From Dawidia cretensis (GTDB taxonomy: Bacteria; Bacteroidota; Bacteroidia; Cytophagales; Cyclobacteriaceae), in assembly GCF_018598175.1 (NCBI RefSeq), contig NZ_JAHESE010000030.1:1-64000 (forward strand): a stretch of DNA of 64,000 bases, in the 5' to 3' direction. Below are positions 52,657 to 60,174 of the stretch, one piece after another (the first letter of the stretch is position 1; each line of letters starts with the position of its first letter). Both the position numbers and the translations under genes were made by a program. The notes under the pieces were generated by a model. The model ran no database searches and had not been told where the DNA came from. It worked only from the letters and a program-made list of their open reading frames with translations.

Positions 52657-53544
52657 ATGCCGAAGGTCTTGTATCAACCGTTCGAAATGCAGGTCTCCAA
52701 TCTGCAGCACTGGAACAAGGAGCCACTCATTTATCACTTCTTCGAGATTGTGCAAATTGCCGAAGGGTGTGGCCGTCGGGAAGCAAATCGGAACAAACTA
52801 CGGTACAGCACGGGTGATATCTTCTTGTTTACGCCGCTTGACTGCCGGGGCTTTGTCAGCGAGGTGCCTACGCGGTTTTACTCTATACGCTTCTCCGAAA
52901 TATTTCTGGGGCAAGACCGGTCGCCGCACGATCAAGCGCGCATTAGCTTGTGGCTAAGGAAGTTGCAGAGCATCTTTTTTCACCACAACCGGTTTCATCA
53001 ATTGCCGATCACCGATCCGGAGGATTGCCGCACCGTGAACAGTCTCATCCAAAGCCTGGCCGGTGAATACGTCCGCAAGCCGCTACGCCACGAAGAGAAC
53101 CTGCAGCATTTTATCATGCTGATTTTGAACATTCTGGAGCGCAACGTACTGGCTCAGGGCGCTCCTGTCATTCACGCTCACGCTGACGAATCCGTTGTCC
53201 ACCAGATGCTGATGCACATCCAGCGGCATATCGGTGAGCCGGAAAAGCTGAGTGTCGACTCCCTGGCCGCTACGTTTAATCTCTCTGCCACCTATGTCGG
53301 CGAGTATTTCCGGAAGTATACCGGGGAAAGCCTGCAGCACTACATTGTCGGTGCCAAAATCAAGCGCGCCGAGCAACGCCTACTACACAGCAATCTCTCG
53401 CTAACGCAGATAGCGGATGAGTTAGGGTTTGTGGACGATAGCCATCTGAGTAAGCAATTCAAGAAACGCTATGGAACAAGTCCGGTAAAATACCGGAAAG
53501 CCGCGGGACAGCTTCCGGAGCAGGACGCGATCGGGGATACATGA
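52657..53544 (+). CDS. AraC family transcriptional regulator
   Basis: A 295-residue regulator from ATG 52657 (ATG 52687 is an alternative, reading MQVSNLQHWNKEP). The N-terminal cupin (YHFFEIVQIAEGCGRREANR, YSTGDIFLFTPLDCRGF) is followed by HTH units LSVDSLAATFNLSATYVGEY and LSLTQIADELGFVDDSHLSK. It diverges from the OYE gene and likely controls it. It is the fifth of six AraC-type genes here. A strong terminator follows at 53565-53596. Confidence 0.88.
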   Translation: MPKVLYQPFEMQVSNLQHWNKEPLIYHFFEIVQIAEGCGRREANRNKLRYSTGDIFLFTPLDCRGFVSEVPTRFYSIRFSEIFLGQDRSPHDQARISLWLRKLQSIFFHHNRFHQLPITDPEDCRTVNSLIQSLAGEYVRKPLRHEENLQHFIMLILNILERNVLAQGAPVIHAHADESVVHQMLMHIQRHIGEPEKLSVDSLAATFNLSATYVGEYFRKYTGESLQHYIVGAKIKRAEQRLLHSNLSLTQIADELGFVDDSHLSKQFKKRYGTSPVKYRKAAGQLPEQDAIGDT

Positions 53545-53564
53545 TTTTGCGAGGGTTTTACAAA

Positions 53565-53596
53565 AAAAGGCTTCTACTTTTGGATAGAAGCCTTTT
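53565..53596. terminator. Bidirectional intrinsic terminator
   Basis: AAAAGGCTTCTA (53565-53576) and TAGAAGCCTTTT (53585-53596) form a 12-bp stem with an 8-base loop, flanked by A-run and T-run. It lies between two convergent genes (AraC ending 53544, SDR ending 53623) and serves both. Confidence 0.85.
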
Positions 53597-53622
53597 CGCG
53601 TAATTTAAAGTAGCGCGAATGA

Positions 53623-54363
53623 CTATGCATTAAACCCGCCGTCGATGGTAACCCACGACCCGGTAATCTGCCTTGCCTCGTCACTTGCCAGGTATGATAT
53701 CAACCCGGCCACGTCCTCTGCTTTGCCATAGTTGGCCAGCGCCATCCGGCTGCGTGCGTGGTCGGCATGTGCGCCCTCAGCGGGGTTCATGTCGGTTTCT
53801 GTCGGCCCAGGTTGTACCAGTGTAACAGAGATGCCTTTCGGCCCGAGGTCGCGGGCCAATCCACGGGTAAAGCCTTGCAAGGCGGATTTGCTCATCGTAT
53901 ACAGTGTGGTTTGTGGGCCAATGGCATTGTCTGCCATATTGCTGCCGATGGTAATGATGCGTCCGCCGGCTTTGAGGTGTTTTACCGCCTCCAGCGCGGC
54001 TACATATACTGCTTTGACGTTCACCGTCATTACCTGATCATATTCCTCAATCGTGTGTTCATTAAAATCTTTACCAATATAGATGCCGGCATTGTTCACC
54101 AATACATCCAGGCCACCAAACTCGGCAACGGTTTTGTTCACGGCGTTTATAATGTCACCAGCCTTGGCACTGTCCGCGCCAATGGCGATGGTACGACCGC
54201 CTGTCGCGTTCACTTCTGCGACTAACGCATTTGCTTTCTCGGGAGACCGGGTATAGGTAAAGGCTACATGTGCCCCTTCTGCCGCTAAACGACGAACGGT
54301 CGCGGCTCCGATACCACGGCTACCGCCGGTGACCAGGACTACTTTATTTTCTAACTTTTTCAT
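53623..54363 (-). CDS. SDR family oxidoreductase
   Basis: A 246-residue NAD(P)-dependent dehydrogenase. The cofactor motif TGGSRGIG is near residues 12-19, followed by NNAG, a catalytic Ser in ITIGS, and YTMSK. The C-terminus is GSWVTIDGGFNA. ATG 54363 was preferred; ATG 54369 (two residues longer) is equally possible, but the frame up to 54489 is not coding. It is transcribed divergently from the HxlR gene, with a recognisable promoter at 54396-54427. It is probably induced or repressed by HxlR. Confidence 0.9.
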   Translation of the reverse strand: MKKLENKVVLVTGGSRGIGAATVRRLAAEGAHVAFTYTRSPEKANALVAEVNATGGRTIAIGADSAKAGDIINAVNKTVAEFGGLDVLVNNAGIYIGKDFNEHTIEEYDQVMTVNVKAVYVAALEAVKHLKAGGRIITIGSNMADNAIGPQTTLYTMSKSALQGFTRGLARDLGPKGISVTLVQPGPTETDMNPAEGAHADHARSRMALANYGKAEDVAGLISYLASDEARQITGSWVTIDGGFNA

Positions 54364-54395
54364 TCCCATTTTTGTTTGTATTTCAAAGTATGGCA

Positions 54396-54427
54396 CAAAC
54401 CTACCTCGTGAAGCTTTACCTTTGCAA
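54396..54427 (-). promoter_or_regulatory. Promoter of the SDR gene
   Basis: On the minus strand, bases 54403-54396 read TAGGTTTG (TAnnTTTG) and bases 54427-54425 read TTG, 21 bases apart. This is the Bacteroidota -7/-33 arrangement. The start codon is 33 bases beyond the -7 box. A plus-strand TACCTTTG (54417-54424) overlaps it and may serve hxlR. Confidence 0.6.
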
Positions 54428-54439
54428 GTAAGCATCTGA

Positions 54440-54456
54440 TTGTTAGATACTAACAA
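54440..54456. promoter_or_regulatory. HxlR-type operator (inverted repeat)
   Basis: TTGTTAGATACTAACAA is a perfect 7-bp inverted repeat with a 3-base spacer (ATA), 11 bases before the hxlR ATG at 54468 and next to the divergent SDR promoter. It would let the regulator control both directions. Confidence 0.65.
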
Positions 54457-54467
54457 AATAGTAAGAA

Positions 54468-54851
54468 ATGAGAAAGCAGACTTCAACAAACGCTCTGAAT
54501 GAAAAACATATCATTGATACCTGCGGCATGGCCGTGGCGTTACAGGTAATCGGTGGTCGGTGGAAACCCGCTATTTTATGCCGGTTGGCGGATAGCACAA
54601 TGCGCTATAGCGAACTAAAAAAATCGATTGAGGGCATTTCTGAACGCATGCTGGTCGCCCAGCTGCGCGAGCTTGAGCGGGAAGGCATTGTACGCAGGGT
54701 AGTATACCCCGAGGTCCCTCCGCGGGTCGAGTATGAGATCACCCAGCTTGGACGTACGATGAGGCCCATGCTAAACGCGATGGCCGAATGGGGCCGTATG
54801 CACCGCACGTTGAACGAGCAGCGATCGGCAGAACAACTTGCGGAAGTCTAA
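54468..54851 (+). CDS. HxlR family transcriptional regulator
   Basis: A 127-residue winged-helix regulator. Hallmarks are ALQVIGGRWKPAILCRLADS, RYSELKKSIEGISERMLVAQ, LRELEREGIVRRVVYPEVPP and RVEYEITQLGRTMRPMLNAM. HxlR proteins respond to aldehydes, quinones or thiol stress, often via one Cys. A Cys is present at about residue 19 (DTCGMAVALQ), the usual sensing position, as well as at about residue 36. It diverges from an SDR with a palindromic site between them. Confidence 0.92.
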   Translation: MRKQTSTNALNEKHIIDTCGMAVALQVIGGRWKPAILCRLADSTMRYSELKKSIEGISERMLVAQLRELEREGIVRRVVYPEVPPRVEYEITQLGRTMRPMLNAMAEWGRMHRTLNEQRSAEQLAEV

Positions 54852-55081
54852 GCCGCGCAAGGAAAACCGGCAGGGCCAATTCCATGCGCGTACTTCCTCT
54901 TAAATTTAGGCGCCATCGGGAATATAATTGGAAAACGGCGATCCGGAGTTCCCTGGAGGAAATATAGCCGTGCAGCCACACGACTCGATGGGCGCAATAT
55001 ATATCGAACAAAACATTTTGAGCTACAATAGTTGCTAAAGAGTATATTTTAAGTTACATTACTTTCTCTAACCAAAATGTT

Positions 55082-55264
55082 ATGAAAATATTAAACCATT
55101 GCCTGAATTATCCGATAACCGTCAAACGAGTGGCTATGTTATTGGCCGCGACGGTTATATTCATCTCTCTACAGGGGTGCCAGGAGGAAATCATAAAACC
55201 TGCAGATGATAACCGCGAGTCGCCGAAGCATCCGCCGCAACCGCCCACAGAGGACGAACCATAA
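55082..55264 (+). CDS. Small lipoprotein, tandem copy 1
   Basis: A 60-residue frame from ATG 55082. A Lys/Arg-containing N-terminus is followed by MLLAATVIFISLQGC, ending in the lipobox LQGC at residue 33, then a short acidic and Pro-rich tail (KPADDNRESPKHPPQPPTED). The mature lipoprotein would be only about 28 residues. The gene is duplicated 274 bases downstream (55356-55541). The unusually long n-region may instead reflect translation from the internal Met19. The family is unknown. Confidence 0.65.
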   Translation: MKILNHCLNYPITVKRVAMLLAATVIFISLQGCQEEIIKPADDNRESPKHPPQPPTEDEP

Positions 55265-55355
55265 GGCGATGGAATTGTCTATGGAACAGTGAGCCGGCAA
55301 TAGTTGAGCGAAAGTATAGTTACGTTAGATTACTACTCATCTAAAACAAAATGTT

Positions 55356-55541
55356 ATGAAAAGATTAGGCTATTATCTGCATTATCCGGGAGCCGTTAAA
55401 CGAGTGACTATGTTATTGGCCGCGACCGTTATATTCGTCTCTCTACAGGGGTGCCAGGAGGAGATCATAAAGCCTGCTGATGATCACCGCGAGTCGCCGA
55501 AGCATCCGCCGACACCGCCGCCCCCAGAAGAGGATCCATAG
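55356..55541 (+). CDS. Small lipoprotein, tandem copy 2
   Basis: A 61-residue paralogue of the previous gene. The segment from VKR to the Pro-rich tail is nearly identical (MLLAATVIFVSLQGCQEEII, then KPADD and RESPKHPP). The first 14 residues differ more (MKRLGYYLHYPGAV). The tail is TPPPPEEDP instead of QPPTEDEP. Flanking untranslated sequence is also similar, so the copy arose by tandem duplication of a unit of about 270 bases. Confidence 0.65.
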   Translation: MKRLGYYLHYPGAVKRVTMLLAATVIFVSLQGCQEEIIKPADDHRESPKHPPTPPPPEEDP

Positions 55542-55755
55542 GCAAGGGAATTGTCAATGGAACAGAAACCTACCCGGCAGATGGCTGCAGCAGGGATTCT
55601 GTAAGCAATATTCAAGACTTGTCGCACATTGATGGTAGTCGCTGTGAAAGCAGCGGCTACTTGCTTTTTGTAGGAAGCCATGATATCCGTCACCCTGCCT
55701 TTCATCCGTTGAATCGGATCCATGAATACATTCGAAATACCTTCTGCCCTACCAA

Positions 55756-56583
55756 ATGAGTTTCTACAAGCAGTTCATGCCTCCTACGGCGCTCACCGGA
55801 TTGATTCGCGCGCTTGAAATATACCGCGTTAATTGGAATTCCGGGGGGAATCTTCCGGAGCCATTTATTACCTGCCTTGCGAATACCGAGCAGTGCCTCT
55901 ATTTCTATGTAAATGATTCGATCCGAATTGTTCCCGCAGCACATGTAGAAGTTCCTGTTCCTCCTGTGGTAATCACCGGACCGAAGAACAAACCGGTGGG
56001 GCTACTGTTCGGAAAAGATCACCTGATGGTCAAGGTGATCTTCCATCCTACCGGCACGTATCGCTTGCTCGGACTCAATATGAAGGAGACGGTAAACAAC
56101 GGGCTGGATGCAACGCGCTTTTGGGGAGTGGCGCTCAACGACATTCTGCATCAACTCCGTGGAGCAGACTCGTATGAAAGTATGATACAGGTTATTTGCG
56201 CCTTTATCGAAGCTAAGTTTGATGTACGATGCCGTCCGCAGGAGCCTATCGATCTGGTGGCTATGAAGATGCTTGATCCGTTGACTGATCATTCCCAAGA
56301 AGAATGGGCCGCGATGGCTTGCCTCAGCCTGCGACAATTCGAGCGCAATTTTATGACCCGGATAGGCATCACGCCGAAACTTTTTATCCGCATTGTGCGC
56401 TTTGAGCACGCGATGAAAATCAAGAACGATCACCCACAGAAAAGCTGGTCTCAGATTGCAGAAGAATGTGGCTACACGGATTCATCCCATTTGCTACGGG
56501 AATTCAAAGAGTTTGCTGAGTTTCCGCCAAGCCGGTTTTATCTTCAACCGACGAGCGGGTACAGTGATTTCCCGACAGGTTAG
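55756..56583 (+). CDS. AraC family regulator, DUF6597-like
   Basis: A 275-residue regulator. The N-terminal part (CLYFYVNDSIRIVPAAHVEV, VIFHPTGTYRLLGLN) is a DUF6597-like sensor. The HTH_18 region has AAMACLSLRQFERNFMTRIG and WSQIAEECGYTDSSHLLREF. The start at ATG 55756 gives a complete N-terminus. It sits 214 bases after the duplicated lipoproteins and 69 bases before the methyltransferase gene. Confidence 0.85.
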   Translation: MSFYKQFMPPTALTGLIRALEIYRVNWNSGGNLPEPFITCLANTEQCLYFYVNDSIRIVPAAHVEVPVPPVVITGPKNKPVGLLFGKDHLMVKVIFHPTGTYRLLGLNMKETVNNGLDATRFWGVALNDILHQLRGADSYESMIQVICAFIEAKFDVRCRPQEPIDLVAMKMLDPLTDHSQEEWAAMACLSLRQFERNFMTRIGITPKLFIRIVRFEHAMKIKNDHPQKSWSQIAEECGYTDSSHLLREFKEFAEFPPSRFYLQPTSGYSDFPTG

Positions 56584-56652
56584 CGAATGTCGTTTTTTTA
56601 CTAAGGCGTTCCCGGGCCGATATCCTACGTTTGTTTCCATAATTGCTTCACT

Positions 56653-57144
56653 ATGGAAAACAACTCATTGCATATTCCCCGGCAGGATCATGCGGGCGTG
56701 TATGTCCCACCACCCATGATTTACGTGGTTACATTCTTCCTTTCCATAGGTTTACAACGCGTTGCCCCGCTACCCTCGGCATGGCTCGGAACCGGCACAG
56801 CACATGCTGCACGATGGGTCATCGTGGCCATTGGCCTACTTCTCCTTCTTTCTGCGCTCTGGCGCTTCGCTATCTCGCGAAATACATTAATCACCGTTAA
56901 ACCGGCAAAGTCGTTGCAAACCACGGGCGTCTACGCCTTCTCACGCAATCCCATGTATCTGGCCTTGCTGATAATGTTTACGGCGATTGCATTTTTTAAG
57001 GGCAACTCCTGGACATTCCTGATGATCGCCCCGCTGATGTTCGTGGTGCAGACCTATGTAATCAGGAAGGAAGAACAATACCTCCAACGCGCATTCGGCG
57101 AAGAGTTCAGCCGTTATAAAGGCAAGGTCAGGCGATGGCTGTAG
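56653..57144 (+). CDS. Isoprenylcysteine/phospholipid methyltransferase-like membrane protein
   Basis: A 163-residue protein of the ICMT/PEMT fold with four or five helices. The signature is LQTTGVYAFSRNPMYLALLI and KEEQYLQRAFGEEFSRYKGK, with the RNPMY motif and a following Glu-rich end that bind S-adenosylmethionine. It would methylate a lipid or small membrane substrate. It follows the AraC gene on the same strand by 69 bases. Confidence 0.88.
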   Translation: MENNSLHIPRQDHAGVYVPPPMIYVVTFFLSIGLQRVAPLPSAWLGTGTAHAARWVIVAIGLLLLLSALWRFAISRNTLITVKPAKSLQTTGVYAFSRNPMYLALLIMFTAIAFFKGNSWTFLMIAPLMFVVQTYVIRKEEQYLQRAFGEEFSRYKGKVRRWL

Positions 57145-57187
57145 GTGCATCCGGCCAATTTCTTATATGACAACCAACCCCATTACA

Positions 57188-58012
57188 ATGTCAACGCGAC
57201 GCCACCTCACCTTCATCATGTTATTTTCAACGTTGTTTGCCTGCCAGAAAGATGACGACTCCGGTCCGGTTGCTGTGGCCGCTTGCCGCATTCAAAAAGA
57301 AATGACTGACGACGGACATTCTATATTTTATAGCTACGATGATAATGGAAACCCGACGAAGATCGAACGCTATAATCCCTACACCATGACACACGTGCTT
57401 AACGTGCTCAGTTTCGGAATGTCTATCGCGGAGGTGAACAAATTGCATCCCATGACTTTCACAACCGACTATGGCGTGGGTTTTCTTACAGCCCTGCCGG
57501 AAGTCGCGCTTATTTCGGTGACAATGGATGGGGTAACGCAGGTAAACTGGAGGACCTACCTTTTTCACTACGATTTTAATGGCAGACTCGTCCGCGTCGG
57601 CGAGGAAACGGAGAACATTCAAGGCGATGACGAATGGGAACTATTGATTACCTATAATGAACAAGACAACGTCGTCAAAATGGTTTATGTACTAACCACC
57701 GGCGCGCGTAATGTCAGCACGGTGATCATGGTGGATGGGCATGATCACCACCAGACGCCCTATGCCGGTGTCAAAGGATATAAATTTCTAACTATCAATT
57801 GGGACAATTCCGACTCGTGGCCCATTATAACAGCCCTGAGTAAGAACAACCCGACGGGCTATCGACTAATCGTTAATGAAGTAGAATCGATGAAGATATC
57901 CATAGAATATGAATACAATGAACAAGGGTTTCCGCTTGTACGTACCGTGACGAATAGGAACGACGCCGGCCAACGCACATATCGCCTGACGTATGAATAT
58001 GTCTGCCAATGA
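57188..58012 (+). CDS. YD-repeat-like lipoprotein
   Basis: A 274-residue lipoprotein. The signal MSTRRHLTFIMLFSTLFAC ends in the lipobox LFAC; ATG 57167 upstream is possible but adds seven residues. The mature part contains YD/DUF4595-like motifs: FYSYDDNGNPTKIERYN, FHYDFNGRLVRVGE, and a final YEYNEQGFPLVRTVTNRND, then YRLTYEY. Such lipoproteins are common in Bacteroidota and uncharacterised. The 280 bases after it contain no gene I could support. Confidence 0.7.
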   Translation: MSTRRHLTFIMLFSTLFACQKDDDSGPVAVAACRIQKEMTDDGHSIFYSYDDNGNPTKIERYNPYTMTHVLNVLSFGMSIAEVNKLHPMTFTTDYGVGFLTALPEVALISVTMDGVTQVNWRTYLFHYDFNGRLVRVGEETENIQGDDEWELLITYNEQDNVVKMVYVLTTGARNVSTVIMVDGHDHHQTPYAGVKGYKFLTINWDNSDSWPIITALSKNNPTGYRLIVNEVESMKISIEYEYNEQGFPLVRTVTNRNDAGQRTYRLTYEYVCQ

Positions 58013-58292
58013 ATTCTACGATCTTCCCTCCTTGCTTACAATAATGTTTCCAAGGTTATAACCTAGATATTTAACCAACGCTATTGAAATTTGCCGTCGT
58101 TTATTTATATTGACACACATAGTCTTTAGAGCATGCACCGGATATATTCAGTGGGTGATTTCTGCACAGCTCTACAGTTACCAACGGACGATTTCTTTTA
58201 AATCAGGCTAGCTTCAGTTTGCATTGCGGGTACATTTAAGGAGATCTGTTTCGACCCCGAAACCAGAAATTGCTCTTTAACGAAACTCATAT

Positions 58293-60041
58293 ATGAAGTT
58301 GACAAGATTATTCTTTCTCACGCTGCTGTCTGTCGCAGGGTGCAGCGAAAATCGTCCGTCTTTTAATGCCCCGGTATTAAAGAATATTGGAACCTATAGT
58401 GTTGGCGTAACAACGCAATCAACCTATTCCCAGATGTTTTTCAACCAGGGGATTATCATGGCCAATAATTTTAATCATGCGGAAGCTCACCGCTCATTCA
58501 AAGAAGCCGTAAGACTGGACTCAACCTTTGCCATGGGCTACTGGGGAATAGCGTATGTATTGGGGCCAAACTTCAATTCTTCAGCAAACATGGGAACGAT
58601 CCATGAAATACGAAACGCCGTCGCACGCGCTGCAGCATTGGTTGACAATACGACCGATTGGGAAAAGGCCCTGATCGGCGCTATCCGGATAAAGTTCCCG
58701 GTGGATACCCTCTCCACAAACGCGGAAGGGTTTGCACGTGCTATGAAGCAAGCATTTATACAGTTCCCTGACAATTCGTTTGTTGCTACGCTTTATGCTG
58801 AATCTGTTATGAATCTGCATCCCTGGGATTTTTTTAATCGTCAGGATGGTACGCCGAGACCCTGGACCCCCGAACTGGTGTCGCTGCTCGAAAAAGTAAT
58901 TGCCATAGACCCTGAAAATCCGCTTGCCAATCATCTTTATCTACACGCTGCGGAAGCCGGTCCCGATCTTAGCAAAGCCCTGATCAGCGCGCAACGCCTG
59001 GAAACGTTAGTTCCTTCGGCAGGACACCTCGTGCATATGCCTTCGCATATCTATATCAATACCGGAGACTATCACCAAGGTTCAATATCCAATGAAAATG
59101 CGGTCGTGGCGGACAGCCTCTACATTGCCGAGTGTAACGCGCAAGGATATTATCCACAACTGTACTATCCACACAATTATCATTTCCTGGCAGCGACTGC
59201 AGCCTTTGAGGGCCGGGGGGCGCGCTCCCTGGAAGCTGCATACAAAACGGCAAGCCTCGTCGACAAAAAATACCACCATGAACCGGGATACGAAACCGTA
59301 CAGCACTACCTGACAATACCGTATCACATTCTGATCAAGTTCAGTCAATGGGAAAAGATACTTGTACTTCCCAGCCCGGCAGAAGATCTGATCTATCCCA
59401 CGGCGATATGGCACTATGCGAGAGGAATGGCTTTCAGCAACCTCGGCGAAATGGAACGTGCGCGCAAAGAGCTCGGGCGGCTGAACGAGCTTACTCAGTC
59501 ACCTGCCATTGCAGAGCAGTTTATCTGGGGAATTAACAAAGTCACCGACGTCTGCACACTGGCCTCAAAAACTCTGGAGGCGGATCTGGCGGTAAAGGAA
59601 AATAAATACAAGGATGCGATCCAACTCCTTACCGATGCTGTTCATTTGGAAGACAACTTCAACTACAACGAACCTCCTGATTGGTTCTTCTCCGTTCGCC
59701 ATATCCTGGGCAACGTCTTACTGGAGACCGGAAGCCCTATAGAAGCGGAGAAAGTCTACCGTGAAGACCTGACTCATTGGCCGAAAAACGGATTTGCCCT
59801 GAACGGCTTATCGGAAAGCCTACTGGCACAAGGAAAAGCAACCGAGGCGCAAAAGGTAAAAGAGCAATTTGAGCAGGCATGGAATCTTGCAGACTCGCCA
59901 TTGAAAGGATCGATGATTGATCCCAGCAAAAGAAAAGACCTGACTTTAAAGATCGATCAGGACTCCCCTAATGCTGTGGTTTACCTGGCGGGGGCGTTCT
60001 GTGGGACCCTATCCCGCGATCGAATTGCTGATGAAAAGTGA
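58293..60041 (+). CDS. TPR lipoprotein with an acquired C-terminus
   Basis: A 582-residue lipoprotein. The lipobox is VAGC at residue 17. TPR units are visible at GIIMANNFNHAEAHRSFKEA, MGYWGIAYVLGP, LANHLYLHAAEAGPDLSKAL, LVHMPSHIYINTGDYHQGSI and AIWHYARGMAFSNLGEMER. The family is a common secreted TPR protein. The last 12 or 13 residues (CGTLSRDRIADEK) and the stop codon come from a 54-base segment (60003-60056) that is a decayed copy of part of the membrane-protein gene at 61836-62267. So the original C-terminus was probably replaced. Confidence 0.75.
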   Translation: MKLTRLFFLTLLSVAGCSENRPSFNAPVLKNIGTYSVGVTTQSTYSQMFFNQGIIMANNFNHAEAHRSFKEAVRLDSTFAMGYWGIAYVLGPNFNSSANMGTIHEIRNAVARAAALVDNTTDWEKALIGAIRIKFPVDTLSTNAEGFARAMKQAFIQFPDNSFVATLYAESVMNLHPWDFFNRQDGTPRPWTPELVSLLEKVIAIDPENPLANHLYLHAAEAGPDLSKALISAQRLETLVPSAGHLVHMPSHIYINTGDYHQGSISNENAVVADSLYIAECNAQGYYPQLYYPHNYHFLAATAAFEGRGARSLEAAYKTASLVDKKYHHEPGYETVQHYLTIPYHILIKFSQWEKILVLPSPAEDLIYPTAIWHYARGMAFSNLGEMERARKELGRLNELTQSPAIAEQFIWGINKVTDVCTLASKTLEADLAVKENKYKDAIQLLTDAVHLEDNFNYNEPPDWFFSVRHILGNVLLETGSPIEAEKVYREDLTHWPKNGFALNGLSESLLAQGKATEAQKVKEQFEQAWNLADSPLKGSMIDPSKRKDLTLKIDQDSPNAVVYLAGAFCGTLSRDRIADEK

Positions 60042-60056
60042 ATGAACCATTTGAAT
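60003..60056. repeat. 54-bp repeat copy A (paralogue remnant)
   Basis: It is identical to 61929-61982 at 49 of 54 positions. Read on the minus strand in the frame of the 61836-62267 gene, three of the five changes are synonymous (TTT/TTC, AGT/AGC, TCA/TCG), one is Val to Gly, and one turns Tyr into a stop. So it once was coding. It now ends the TPR gene. Confidence 0.8.
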
Positions 60057-60174
60057 ACTCCAGCTACTTCAATCATGCGATGTGTGTATTGAGACACACT
60101 TAATAATAGTGGTAAGCGGTTTGGATTCTTCGCCGCGATATCACTATCATTAACGTTTCATTTTTAACCACACT

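Larger units (their letters stand above)
55060..55590. repeat. Tandem duplication of a ~270-bp unit
   Basis: Both units share a leader ending CAAAATGTTATGAAAA, the coding core, and a 3' tail of the form GGAATTGTC-ATGGAACAG (55270-55290 and 55549-55567). The spacing between equivalent ATGs is 274 bases. Boundaries are approximate, judged by eye. Confidence 0.7.

Noticed and set aside
55484-55723. Minus-strand frame of 79 codons between the duplicated lipoproteins and the AraC gene
   Set aside because: It overlaps the lipoprotein gene, ends in a Gly/Ser run derived from the Pro-rich tail on the other strand, and matches no family; not a transposase.
60076-60095. Hairpin GTGTGT-ATTGAG-ACACAC as a terminator of the TPR gene
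   Set aside because: The stem is only 6 bp and AT/GT-alternating, with no T-run after it.
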